Positions 8,197-15,661 of a stretch of 18,026 bases of DNA are shown here, piece by piece (positions within the stretch are counted from its first letter, which is position 1; each line of letters starts with the position of its first letter). Both the position numbers and the translations under genes were made by a program. Source of the stretch: an uncultured Porphyromonadaceae bacterium. Its GTDB lineage: Bacteria > Bacteroidota > Bacteroidia > Bacteroidales > Muribaculaceae. Under the pieces are notes generated by a model. The model had not been told where the DNA came from. It ran no database searches and was given only the letters and a program-made list of their open reading frames with translations. Location: NCBI GenBank assembly GCA_900546835.1, contig UREH01000030.1:1-18026 (forward strand), given 5' to 3'.

Positions 8197-8242
8197 AGAG
8201 GGAGGCTGCGACATCGGGCCGATGGTCTGCCAGCCTTCCTCT
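8197..8242 (-). promoter_or_regulatory. Two-tier hairpin at the 5' end of the lipoprotein transcript
   Basis: Outer arms 8197-8208 and 8231-8242 are complementary at 11 of 12 positions. Inside them CATCGG (8212-8217) and CCGATG (8219-8224) form a second stem. The minus-strand -7 element ends at 8244, so predicted transcripts start inside or just before the outer stem. The structure could protect the RNA 5' end or bind a regulator. It has no T tract, so it is not a classical terminator. Confidence 0.5.
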
Positions 8243-8243
8243 A

Positions 8244-8273
8244 CAAAGGTAGGCGTTTTCTGCCAATTTTGCC
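8244..8273 (-). promoter_or_regulatory. Promoter of the lipoprotein-comM-radical SAM run
   Basis: On the minus strand, TACCTTTG (8251-8244) matches the Bacteroidetes -7 consensus. GGCAAAAT (8273-8266) lies 14 bases upstream of it. The start codon at 8131 would follow a leader of about 105 bases containing the two-tier hairpin. No canonical TTTG -33 element is clear. Confidence 0.65.
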
Positions 8274-8306
8274 GAACATGAGATGATAAATTGAACTATC
8301 CCCGAT

Positions 8307-8337
8307 GGCAAAATCACCGGCAAATATCTTATCTTTG
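8307..8337 (+). promoter_or_regulatory. Promoter of the phospholipase A gene
   Basis: TATCTTTG at 8330-8337 matches the -7 consensus. GGCAAAAT at 8307-8314 lies 15 bases upstream, the mirror image of the box serving the opposite promoter. The ATG at 8388 follows about 45 bases after the predicted start site. Confidence 0.68.
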
Positions 8338-8387
8338 CAAACGTTAACAGTGATGCTTCTTAAATTGCTTCACAACACGTCTTCTAT

Positions 8388-9260
8388 ATGGGAGCCGAGA
8401 GGAAAGGACTGAATATTAGCCGACTGCTTGGATGGCTGCTGGTAGCGGCAGCCGTGTGCTGTGCCATACCTGCAAAAGCCCAGATCGTGACACTGCCCGA
8501 CGAGAAAATGAACGTCGATTCGCTTCGGCGCGCATTTGCCGACACCCACTATTATTTCGGCCTCTACAAAGACAACTATTTCATCTTCGGGCCGCCGGTG
8601 GGCAAGAAACCCACCGCCGACAACACCAACGTGAAATTCCAGATTTCCGTAGCCCAGAAACTTACCAAAAGCACGCTTCCCTGGGGCACATATCTATATC
8701 TGTACTACACACAGAAGGTATTCTGGAACATTCTTGAAAACTCCATGCCGATGACCGATCTCAACTTCAATCCCGGTATCGGTCTGGCAAAGCCATGGTT
8801 CATCAAAAACCGCTTCGTAGGGCGCCTGAGTCTCCAGCTCGAGCATGAAAGCAACGGCCGCGACGGCGAAGAGTCGCGCTCGTGGAATAAAGTGTCGTTC
8901 GGAGGGAGCGTGATGGTGGACCCCAACTTCGTGGTGTTCGGCAAATACTGGATACCCATCGTCGACGGCGTAAACAACAAGGACATCCTCCACTACTGCG
9001 GCATCTACCAGTTCGGCTTCCAGGTGCAGAGCGTAAACCGCAAGGTCTCGGCATCGCTCACTCTGGTAAAGCGCAAAGGCAACATATTCAACTACAACGT
9101 AATACTCGAAGGCGCCTACCGCTTCTCGCGCCAAAGCAACCAGTATCTTTTCGCACAGTTTTATTCCGGCTACGGCGAGGGACTCCTCGCCTATAAAGAG
9201 TATCACCAGCAGTTTCGCATCGGTATCGTCATCAAGCCGACCTTGTTTTCCGAATATTAA
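8388..9260 (+). CDS. pldA: Outer-membrane phospholipase A (OMPLA family)
   Basis: The 290-residue protein has a signal peptide (hydrophobic core about 12-27, likely cleavage after AKA at 31) and then alternating amphipathic strands ending in an aromatic-rich C-terminus (KPTLFSEY), as in a beta-barrel. The segment around HESNGRD carries His153, Ser155 and Asn167. Their spacing (2 and 12 residues) is identical to His142, Ser144 and Asn156 of E. coli OMPLA. Arg158 and Ser163 sit where the calcium-site Arg147 and Ser152 fall. The enzyme would hydrolyse misplaced phospholipids in the outer leaflet as a calcium-dependent dimer. It is the only gene of its transcript visible here and has its own divergent promoter. 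Function is inferred from the residue pattern; the rest of the barrel is diverged. Confidence 0.88.
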   Translation: MGAERKGLNISRLLGWLLVAAAVCCAIPAKAQIVTLPDEKMNVDSLRRAFADTHYYFGLYKDNYFIFGPPVGKKPTADNTNVKFQISVAQKLTKSTLPWGTYLYLYYTQKVFWNILENSMPMTDLNFNPGIGLAKPWFIKNRFVGRLSLQLEHESNGRDGEESRSWNKVSFGGSVMVDPNFVVFGKYWIPIVDGVNNKDILHYCGIYQFGFQVQSVNRKVSASLTLVKRKGNIFNYNVILEGAYRFSRQSNQYLFAQFYSGYGEGLLAYKEYHQQFRIGIVIKPTLFSEY

Positions 9261-9326
9261 GCCGACGTTGAAGGCATGTCATAACGGCCCATCTGCGGCG
9301 TCGCCGAAACTTACGCACACAATGCA

Positions 9327-9390
9327 GGGACATTCCTTTGTGATGTATACCTGGCAATCAGCCACTTATACACACCATAAGGAATGTCCC
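9327..9390. repeat. 64-base imperfect inverted repeat between convergent genes
   Basis: GGGACATTCCTT (9327-9338) and AAGGAATGTCCC (9379-9390) are perfect 12-base complements. Further in, TGTATA (9344-9349) pairs with TATACA (9367-9372) and TGGC (9352-9355) with GCCA (9361-9364), leaving a 5-base loop. It can fold on either strand between the phospholipase gene and the M48 pseudogene. No T tract follows either arm, so it is either a factor-assisted bidirectional terminator, an RNA-processing site, or a REP-like palindrome. Confidence 0.6.
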
Positions 9391-9453
9391 CGCCTTGTTG
9401 ACGGAAAGATATTTACGACAACTTAAAGACCGAAAAATATTTATCGGATGGTT

Positions 9454-9815
9454 TTATTTCTTTTCGGCAGCCGGACGCTCGATGCCGTCGGCGTTGCAGC
9501 GTTCTGTCATACGCTTGATGCGCTCGGCCGTCTCGGGATGAGCGGCGTGCCGTCCACTTCCTTGAGGTCTCCGGTAAGTTTACGCAGACGGATGGTGTAG
9601 GCATTATTTTCGTCGGGAACGGGATTGTGCTCGTCCATCCAGTCGACGGATTCCTTGACGTATTCAGCCATCTGCTTGTCGGTAAGCGTAAAGGCCTTTG
9701 CAGCCTGCTTTCGGGCGCGGATGGCTTTCTTGAGATTGAACTGGGCGTTGACTCCCGGTGTGGCCACGGCAATACAGAGCGCCATGGCTGCGATTTTGAA
9801 AAGATTGGTTTTCAA
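9454..9815 (-). pseudogene. M48-family metallopeptidase remnant, catalytic domain deleted
   Basis: Reading the minus strand from a TTG at 9815, 92 residues match the start of Bacteroidetes M48 peptidases as I know them: a signal peptide ending in VNAQ, then LTDKQMAEYVKE, WMDEHNPV and VDGTPL. After Leu92 (codon at 9542-9540) the frame becomes unrelated and stops at 9507. The overlapping frame from 9543 to 9454 instead reads AHPETAERIKRM through PAAEKK and a stop, which fits the C-terminal end of the same family. Everything between, including the HExxH zinc motif, is missing. The two halves share GCTCA at the junction (9539-9543). This indicates an out-of-frame internal deletion of roughly 400-450 bases, judged from the family's usual length. 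The upstream reading frame reaches 9881, but residues before 9815 look non-native. Confidence 0.75.
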
Positions 9816-9863
9816 ATGCGGAATATATGCAAATAAGATTATAATCAAACGTGAAGGTTGCCG

Positions 9864-10298
9864 ATGAAAAGTGCGTGGCATAAACGGCTACACACTGAGT
9901 ACGTTTGGGGCCCTCTGGCCGCGCATTTTGCCGCTATAATCCTCGTAGGTTCCACTCTTCTGTTGAGCGCCAACTACTTCTGCGCCGACGACTCGACGAT
10001 TCATCGTGAGGATGCCACCGTGGTTAGTAAAGAGACACACAAGCGCCATCACAGCCGCCGCATAGGTCGCCGCCGTTACACTACAGGCGAACCCTACTAT
10101 GTCTACGACCTCAATCTGCAGTTTGCCGACGGACGCACCAAATCGCTCCGCGTCGACGCCACGCGCTACAACCGCACCCGCACCGGCGCCACACTCACAC
10201 TTCCGATGGAAAAGGGCTTACTGGGCTGGCCCGTTATAATGCGCTCCATGCCGGAAAATATGCCCGAAAACCCACAGAAAGATACAGCTGTGGAATAA
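9864..10298 (+). CDS. Small membrane protein, DUF3592-like
   Basis: The 144-residue product starts at the ATG of MKSAWHKR; a TTG six bases upstream is less likely. A basic N-terminus is followed by one transmembrane helix (about 17-37) and then an extracytoplasmic domain of about 100 residues. That domain has a basic stretch (KRHHSRRIGRRRY), then YYVYDLNLQFADGRTKSLRV and YNRTRTGATLTL, a small beta-sheet pattern reminiscent of DUF3592 proteins. It ends with a short hydrophobic LLGWPVI. Function is unknown. It diverges from the M48 pseudogene with only 48 bases between the two starts, where I see no TAnnTTTG motif, and converges on queG, 27 bases apart. Confidence 0.8.
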   Translation: MKSAWHKRLHTEYVWGPLAAHFAAIILVGSTLLLSANYFCADDSTIHREDATVVSKETHKRHHSRRIGRRRYTTGEPYYVYDLNLQFADGRTKSLRVDATRYNRTRTGATLTLPMEKGLLGWPVIMRSMPENMPENPQKDTAVE

Positions 10299-10325
10299 GT
10301 AACTGTTCAAAATTATTTTATGCTT

Positions 10326-11261
10326 TCACAAGAGGCCGGATGGTAAGACGGAGGCGTTGCGGTGAAGCCCGGCGAGCTTCACCCGCTTTACGGCTGAATG
10401 GCGGAAATTGGCGGAAAACGTCGGCTGGTCCATCTGCAGGATGTCGGCACGGCTCAGGCATCGCAGTGCGGGCCGCATGCGGAACTCCTCGAGCGCAGTT
10501 TCCGGCACACCGACGTTATGGGGGCATACCTGCTGGCAAACATCGCATCCATAGACGCAATCGCCCATCAGAGTACCAAGCGGACGGCCGCCAACCTCGG
10601 CAGGGAGATCTCCGCGATGCTCAATGGTAAGATACGAGAGGCAGCGGCGCGCGTCGAAACCCGAGGCAGCACGCAGAGCGCCTCCGGGACAGGCCGCAAC
10701 ACAACGGCCGCATCCGTCGCACTGCCGCTCCATCGGCTCGTCGGGCGCGATTTCCACATCAGTAAGTATCTCAGCCAAAAAAACATAGCTACCCCATCCC
10801 GGCACGATAAGCAACCGGTTGCGCCCTGTGAAGCCCACGCCGGCCTGTCGCGCCCAATATCGTTCGAAAAGCGGCGCCGTATCCACACATATGCGGTGGC
10901 CGTAACCCTCTGTGTCCAAGATCTCTGCAACGGACTGCAGACGGCTTCTGAGAACTTCGTGGTAGTCGTCGCCACGGGCATAGCGCGCCAGTTTCAGCCC
11001 GGCACACTCGTCGGAATCATAATAGGGGAAAGCGCAGACCATGACAGTCCGTGCGCCTGGAAGCAGGAGGGCGGGATCGCGACGCACGTCGGGATAGCGC
11101 TCAAGATAGGCCATAGAGCCGTGACACCCCTCCCCTATCCATGATTCGTAGCTCCGGCACACCGCGGCGTCGACGGGCTCGCAACGTGCGAAACCCGCCG
11201 CACAGGCTCCTGCGCTCATTGCGGCGGCGCGAAGGGTATCCTTGAGGTCGGAGAGGGTCAT
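10326..11261 (-). CDS. queG: Epoxyqueuosine reductase (tRNA queuosine synthesis)
   Basis: The 311-residue protein performs the last step of queuosine synthesis, a cobalamin- and iron-sulfur-dependent reduction of epoxyqueuosine at position 34 of GUN-anticodon tRNAs. The start is the ATG at 11261, because the upstream 24 codons lie inside the deacetylase gene. Asp127 in CVDTAPLFERYWARQAG is the expected catalytic acid region. Two ferredoxin-like clusters are visible: CDGCGRCVAACP (Cys181, 184, 187, 191) and CVYGCDVCQQVCPHN (Cys235, 239, 242, 246), with Cys207 also conserved. It lacks the C-terminal HEAT-like extension of the longer E. coli protein, which is normal for this phylum as far as I know. 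Its ATG overlaps the deacetylase stop codon by four bases, suggesting translational coupling. Confidence 0.94.
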   Translation of the reverse strand: MTLSDLKDTLRAAAMSAGACAAGFARCEPVDAAVCRSYESWIGEGCHGSMAYLERYPDVRRDPALLLPGARTVMVCAFPYYDSDECAGLKLARYARGDDYHEVLRSRLQSVAEILDTEGYGHRICVDTAPLFERYWARQAGVGFTGRNRLLIVPGWGSYVFLAEILTDVEIAPDEPMERQCDGCGRCVAACPGGALRAASGFDARRCLSYLTIEHRGDLPAEVGGRPLGTLMGDCVYGCDVCQQVCPHNVGVPETALEEFRMRPALRCLSRADILQMDQPTFSANFRHSAVKRVKLAGLHRNASVLPSGLL

Positions 11262-11905
11262 TTCGAAGCAGTTGCATCGTCGGGCCGTCCCGTTGGAATT
11301 CTGGCGAAGGTATATCCACGCGCGAGCAGCCACTCTATGGCCTGCGGAAGGACGGCTTTCATATTGCGCTCAGCCTTAAGCGAATCGTGAAACACGATGA
11401 TCGAGCCGTTGCGGGCATAGCGGCGCACGTTGGCAAACACCTGCTCGGGCGTGAGCTTCTTGGAGTAGTCGCGAGTCACCAGGTCGTACATCACGATGTT
11501 ATAGCGGTCCTTGATGGCACGCGCCTGCTTCCAGCGCAGCAATCCGTGGGGAGGCCGGAAAAGATCGCTCCCTATCAGGTCGTTTGCCTCGGAGATGTCG
11601 TGCATATATCGGTAGGCCGTAACCTTCATGCCCTGCAGATGGTGCATCGTGTGGTTGCCTACACTGTGGCCGCGGCGACGCACCTCCTCAAGCAGCTGTG
11701 GATTGCGGGCCACATTGTCGCCTACCATGAAAAAGGTCGCCTTGATGCCGTAGCGGTCGAGGGTGTCGAGCACCCACGGCGTCACCTCGGGGATGGGGCC
11801 GTCGTCGAAGGTGAGGAACACGATCTTCCTGTCGTGGCGCTTGAGGCGCCAGATAGCCTCCGGAAAAAGGAGGCGGTAGAATAGCGGCGGTTGCTCTATC
11901 AGCAT
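11258..11905 (-). CDS. Polysaccharide deacetylase (NodB homology, CE4 family)
   Basis: The 215-residue protein has the five CE4 motifs in order: TFDDGP (32-37, catalytic base and metal Asp), HSVGNHTMHH (His85 and His89 as metal ligands), RPPHG (117-121), a DLVTRDY region (141-147) and IIVFHDS (169-175, catalytic His173). It would remove acetyl groups from a cell-wall or surface amino sugar in a metal-dependent way. No signal peptide is evident; the N-terminus has only a short hydrophobic stretch (LFYRLLFPEAIW), so location is unclear. The ATG at 11905 was chosen because an upstream ATG at 11962 would overlap the preceding gene. It starts 22 bases after the DUF2723 gene and overlaps queG by four bases. 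Confidence 0.9.
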   Translation of the reverse strand: MLIEQPPLFYRLLFPEAIWRLKRHDRKIVFLTFDDGPIPEVTPWVLDTLDRYGIKATFFMVGDNVARNPQLLEEVRRRGHSVGNHTMHHLQGMKVTAYRYMHDISEANDLIGSDLFRPPHGLLRWKQARAIKDRYNIVMYDLVTRDYSKKLTPEQVFANVRRYARNGSIIVFHDSLKAERNMKAVLPQAIEWLLARGYTFARIPTGRPDDATASK

Positions 11906-11927
11906 ATATGGGGCAGCGGGTTGCGCG

Positions 11928-14900
11928 TTATTTCGACGGAAGGAAATTTTCGAGATCAGCAAGCGATATGCCGTTGGCTATCAGCTTCTCGCTAAGAGCG
12001 TCGGTATCGCCGTCGAACTCAGTGTAGGTCTGAAGCAACTGATATAGATAGGTGGGCACATAGCGGTCGGTAAGGCTCAGCCCGCTGAATCCGCTTCCCG
12101 GAAGCGTGCGGCGCAGCTCCATGAAGTAGGGCAGATACTTGCCGTAGCGCATAATCTCGTTCTCAAGAATCTTCAGACCCTTTGCGCGTGCATTCTTGTC
12201 GCCGGTCTCGCGCGCCACGCGCAGATAGACGTCGGCCACGGAATATCCCGTCTGTATGCTGTAGGGCACGATGCGTGTGGGCAGCTTCTCGTCCATGAGG
12301 TCAAGCACCTTCACAGCCTTGGCATAGCGGTCGGCGGCATAGACCATATCTGGTTCGGGGGTAACGCCGGAAACCGAATCCGTAAGCGGACGTGCGGCAT
12401 TGTATCCCTCCACGAAAAGCGCGTAGGCCAGATCGCTGATTGCCGTGCGGTGTGTGCTCACCATGCGACGCACCGTCTCGTCAAGATATATGTCGCCGCT
12501 GTCGCCGAGCGTGTCGAGGCCGCCCCAGCGGAATTTGTTGGTCACGACGTCGTACATCTTGTCGGTGGCCGTCCAGGTGGCCCGCTCGCCGTCGGGATTG
12601 TAAAGCGGCGAAACCTGATAGGCCAGACCCGTGTTGCGCAGGTAGGGAGAAAGCGAGAGATAATACTCGTCGGGCACGGTCATGGCGAAGTAGGCCGGGC
12701 GGTTCCATCCGTTTTTGGCCGAAGTGGCGATCATATCGAGCGAGAGGGCCTGGCTCAGCGTGGCGCCTCCGGCGGGATTCGCGGGATCCTTGTAAAGGCC
12801 TACGAGGATGGCATCGTCGGCCGCGGGAGCCTCCGCCGCACTTATCACGCCGGCTTTCACGGCAGCATCGATGTTGGAGGGGATATACATATTGGGATAG
12901 CGCCACAGGCGCGAACCCTTCCATTGGGCGTCCTTGTTGTGGTAGAGGTCGTCGAGAGCGGCGAGGGCGTCGACGCGCTCGGCCTTCATGCTTTCGGGGT
13001 CGAAATAGTTGTAGGTGAGTCGGTCGAAGGCATAATCAGCCGGCGAAGCGCTGAAATCGATGGCACCGGCGCCATCGGTGGCCACACGCATCTGGTTGGC
13101 ATACCAGTCGGTGGTGAGATACGACAGGTTGACCACACGCACGTCGGTGCGGTAGCCCTCTACCTCCTGGGCATACCAGAGCGGGAAGGTGTCGTTATCG
13201 CCGTTGGTGAAGATTATGGCGTTGGGGTCGAGGCTGGAGAGGTAGTTCATGCCGAAATCGCGGGTGGTATAGCGGCCGGAACGGTCGTGGTCGTCCCACG
13301 TCTGGCTTACAACCTGCAGGGGCACTAAAATCCCCACGGCAAGCGTGCCGACGGCCACCCAGAGCGCCTTGCGCTGGTCGCGGTGGGTTATGGTTCCATC
13401 CTCGTCGGCCTCATGGTTCTTGAGCAGATAGTTTATGAACGTCCAGAGTCCGGCTACACCCATGCCGACCCAGATGGCGAACGCATAGAATGAGCCGGCG
13501 AAAGCGTAATCGCGCTCGCGGGGCTGCAGCGGCGGCTGGTTGAGGTAGAGCACAATGGCGATGCCGGTCATGAAAAAGAAGAAGAAAATCACCCAGAACT
13601 GCTCGATGCCGCGCTTGGAATGGAAAGCCTGCCATGTAAGGCCGATGATGCCCATTAGGAGCGGGAGCATGAAGAACACGTTGTGGCCCTTGTTTCCCTT
13701 GCCGTATTCGTCGGGCAGGAGACTCTGGTCGCCCAGGCGAGGATTGTCGATGAAGGGGATTCCCGAAATCCAGTTGCCCCGGTTGGCCTCGCCGTTGCCG
13801 GCGATATCGTTCTGACGGCCGGCGAAATTCCACATGAAATAGCGCCAGTACATGTAGTTGAGCTGGTAGGTGAAGAAGTAGCGCATATTCTGCGCGAACG
13901 AGGGCTGCTGCAGCTGGGCGGTTTGCAGGGTATTTCCCTCGGTATCCACCAGGACCGGAGCGTCCACTGTCGGGATGTCGGCCTCCTGGATGCCCGTCCA
14001 CTCCATATAGCCCGTAGGATGCGAGCCGGCAGAGCTATACATGCGCGGGAAGAGCATACGTGGTGTCATCACGTAGTTCTTGTCGCTGAGGTATTCGGCA
14101 TAGCGGTCGGTGCTGTCGGAGGCTGTCTTCACGGCCTTGGCATAGATGGTGGTGGCAGGATTTTTTTTATAACCGTAGTTGCCGGCCTTGTCGACCTCGA
14201 AAAGAACGGTCGACTTGAACGACGGGCCGTAGAGCAGCGGAGTCTCGCCATACTGCTCGCGGCTCAGGTAGGAGCTGAGCGAAAACACGTTGTCGGGCGC
14301 GTTCTGGTTCATCGGCGGATTGGCGTGGGAGCGGATCAGCAGAAGCGCGTAGCTCGAATAGCCGATGAAAATCACGAGAATGCTCAGCGCCACGAGCGTC
14401 AGCACCCTCACGGGGAGCCGCTTGGCGGCAAAGAGCCATACGGCGAGAGCGCCCACGATAACCAGCGGAATCAGAAGTGAATGGCCGATAAAGGGAATGC
14501 CGCTCAGCAACACGGTGAGCAGAAACGAGATGCGGATGCGGTTGGAACTTTTCTGGCGGTAAAGCGTATGGATGCTCCATACGGCCACAGCCACAAAGAG
14601 GATGGCATATACAAGCACACCCGTATTGAAGCTCCACCCGAGAGTATTTACAAAGAAAAGTTCGAAATACTGGCTGACCTCGATGAAGCCCGGCACGAGG
14701 CCGAAAAGTATCAGCGCCACGATGACGGCCGAGACGGCCAGGGCGATGAGCGAGCCGGTGGCGGTGGTGTTGCGGAACTTACGGTAGTAGACCACAAGCA
14801 CAATAGCCGGAATGCAGAGAAGGTTGAGCAGGTGAACGGCTATCGACACACCGATGATATAAGCTATGAGCACCAGATAGCGGTCGGCATGGGGTTCGTC

Positions 14901-15434
14901 GGCACGGTTCTCCCATTTCAGTATAAGCCAGAACACCAGGGCTGTGCAGAAGCTTGAGAATGCGTAGACCTCGCCCTCTACGGCCGAGAACCAGAAGGTG
15001 TCGCTCCACGCGTACATCAGGGCTCCACATAAGCCGGATCCGAACACCACGAGTGCCGACGTGAGGCTTATTCCGGTAGAAGCGTCTTTCACGATGAGGC
15101 GCTTCACCAGGTGGGTGATGGTCCAGAACAGCAGTAGAATTGTGGCGGCGGAGAGCAGCCCCGACATGGCATTGACCATCAGGGCAGCTTTGGTATAGTC
15201 GCCGAATGCGAAGTTTACGAAGAAACGGGCCGCGAGCATGAATATCGGGTTGCCCGGCGGGTGGCCTACCTCAAGTTTGGTGCCCTGGGCAATGAATTCC
15301 GGGCAGTCCCAGAAACTTGCCGTAGGCTCGAGCGTGCAAAGATAAGTCACGGCGGCGATTACAAAGCAAAGCCAGCCGAGAGCGTTGTTCAGCAGCCGGT
15401 AGCGGCCGAGCGATAATGTGCGTGAAGTCTGCAT
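11928..15434 (-). CDS. DUF2723 membrane protein, GT117/GT-C-type glycosyltransferase-like
   Basis: This 1168-residue protein is typical of Bacteroidetes DUF2723 proteins, related to eukaryotic TMEM260. About a dozen hydrophobic segments fill the N-terminal 700 residues, followed by a soluble C-terminal domain of about 470 residues rich in helices. After the first transmembrane helix comes TLEPTASFWDCPEF with Asp43 and Glu46, then VGHPPGNPIF, the family's conserved first extracytoplasmic loop. Its acidic pair resembles the catalytic site of GT-C enzymes. By relation to TMEM260, an O-mannosyltransferase, a role in adding sugars to secreted proteins or to a lipid carrier is plausible but unproven here. 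It is the first gene of an operon with the deacetylase and queG and has its own promoter about 50 bases upstream. Confidence 0.9.
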   Translation of the reverse strand: MQTSRTLSLGRYRLLNNALGWLCFVIAAVTYLCTLEPTASFWDCPEFIAQGTKLEVGHPPGNPIFMLAARFFVNFAFGDYTKAALMVNAMSGLLSAATILLLFWTITHLVKRLIVKDASTGISLTSALVVFGSGLCGALMYAWSDTFWFSAVEGEVYAFSSFCTALVFWLILKWENRADEPHADRYLVLIAYIIGVSIAVHLLNLLCIPAIVLVVYYRKFRNTTATGSLIALAVSAVIVALILFGLVPGFIEVSQYFELFFVNTLGWSFNTGVLVYAILFVAVAVWSIHTLYRQKSSNRIRISFLLTVLLSGIPFIGHSLLIPLVIVGALAVWLFAAKRLPVRVLTLVALSILVIFIGYSSYALLLIRSHANPPMNQNAPDNVFSLSSYLSREQYGETPLLYGPSFKSTVLFEVDKAGNYGYKKNPATTIYAKAVKTASDSTDRYAEYLSDKNYVMTPRMLFPRMYSSAGSHPTGYMEWTGIQEADIPTVDAPVLVDTEGNTLQTAQLQQPSFAQNMRYFFTYQLNYMYWRYFMWNFAGRQNDIAGNGEANRGNWISGIPFIDNPRLGDQSLLPDEYGKGNKGHNVFFMLPLLMGIIGLTWQAFHSKRGIEQFWVIFFFFFMTGIAIVLYLNQPPLQPRERDYAFAGSFYAFAIWVGMGVAGLWTFINYLLKNHEADEDGTITHRDQRKALWVAVGTLAVGILVPLQVVSQTWDDHDRSGRYTTRDFGMNYLSSLDPNAIIFTNGDNDTFPLWYAQEVEGYRTDVRVVNLSYLTTDWYANQMRVATDGAGAIDFSASPADYAFDRLTYNYFDPESMKAERVDALAALDDLYHNKDAQWKGSRLWRYPNMYIPSNIDAAVKAGVISAAEAPAADDAILVGLYKDPANPAGGATLSQALSLDMIATSAKNGWNRPAYFAMTVPDEYYLSLSPYLRNTGLAYQVSPLYNPDGERATWTATDKMYDVVTNKFRWGGLDTLGDSGDIYLDETVRRMVSTHRTAISDLAYALFVEGYNAARPLTDSVSGVTPEPDMVYAADRYAKAVKVLDLMDEKLPTRIVPYSIQTGYSVADVYLRVARETGDKNARAKGLKILENEIMRYGKYLPYFMELRRTLPGSGFSGLSLTDRYVPTYLYQLLQTYTEFDGDTDALSEKLIANGISLADLENFLPSK

Positions 15435-15455
15435 TTAAAATGTGGATAACGTGGT

Positions 15456-15469
15456 GGGCACGTATGCCC
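15456..15469 (-). promoter_or_regulatory. Small hairpin in the DUF2723 5' leader
   Basis: GGGCA (15456-15460) and TGCCC (15465-15469) pair around a CGTA loop, extendable by flanking G-C pairs. It lies 21 bases before the start codon on the transcribed strand and could mask or shape ribosome access. It may equally be a chance palindrome. Confidence 0.3.
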
Positions 15470-15480
15470 GCTTCAAACTG

Positions 15481-15512
15481 CAAATTTACTCCAAGCCCCT
15501 CTTTTCCCCAAA
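15481..15512 (-). promoter_or_regulatory. Promoter of the DUF2723-deacetylase-queG operon
   Basis: On the minus strand TTTG (15512-15509) and TAAATTTG (15488-15481) form a complete -33/-7 Bacteroidetes promoter with 20 bases between the elements. The start codon at 15434 follows after a leader of about 40 bases. Confidence 0.75.
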
Positions 15513-15591
15513 CTTTTCACTTTTTTTCGCACGCATAGCTCCCGACAGGCTCCCTGATTCCATTGATTTCCACCCCACTTGATGCAGCCAC

Positions 15592-15623
15592 AAAAAAAAA
15601 TTACTCGTCGTCACGACGAATAA
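15592..15623 (-). terminator. Intrinsic terminator after the MVLDLR mini-ORF
   Basis: TCGTCGT (15605-15611) and ACGACGA (15613-15619) form a G+C-rich stem around a small loop, extended by TTA/TAA (15601-15603 with 15621-15623). On the minus strand it is followed directly by nine T residues (15600-15592). It lies before the DUF2723 promoter, so it blocks transcripts entering from the right. Confidence 0.75.
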
Positions 15624-15628
15624 TCTTC

Positions 15629-15649
15629 TTACCTTAAATCTAATACCAT
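15629..15649 (-). CDS. Six-codon leader ORF (MVLDLR)
   Basis: ATG at 15649 opens a six-codon frame, MVLDLR, ending at TAA (15631-15629). It begins about 13 bases after a perfect -7 element, so the mRNA would be nearly leaderless. Its stop codon lies six bases before the terminator hairpin, so a ribosome finishing here would cover the 5' arm. This is the geometry of a translation-sensitive attenuator. It may also be a marker within a small RNA. That it is translated is not shown by sequence alone. Confidence 0.35.
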   Translation of the reverse strand: MVLDLR

Positions 15650-15661
15650 GAAAAACTGATG

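Noticed and set aside
6974..8197. 407-codon open frame on the + strand
   Set aside because: It is antisense to the lipoprotein gene, whose lipobox, domains and promoter are clear; the product has no recognisable features.
11262..11333. 24-codon upstream extension of queG
   Set aside because: It overlaps the 3' end of the deacetylase gene and precedes the family's normal N-terminus; the ATG at 11261 gives the usual four-base overlap.
12440..13328. Two + strand open frames inside the DUF2723 gene
   Set aside because: They are antisense shadows of a continuous 1168-codon gene.
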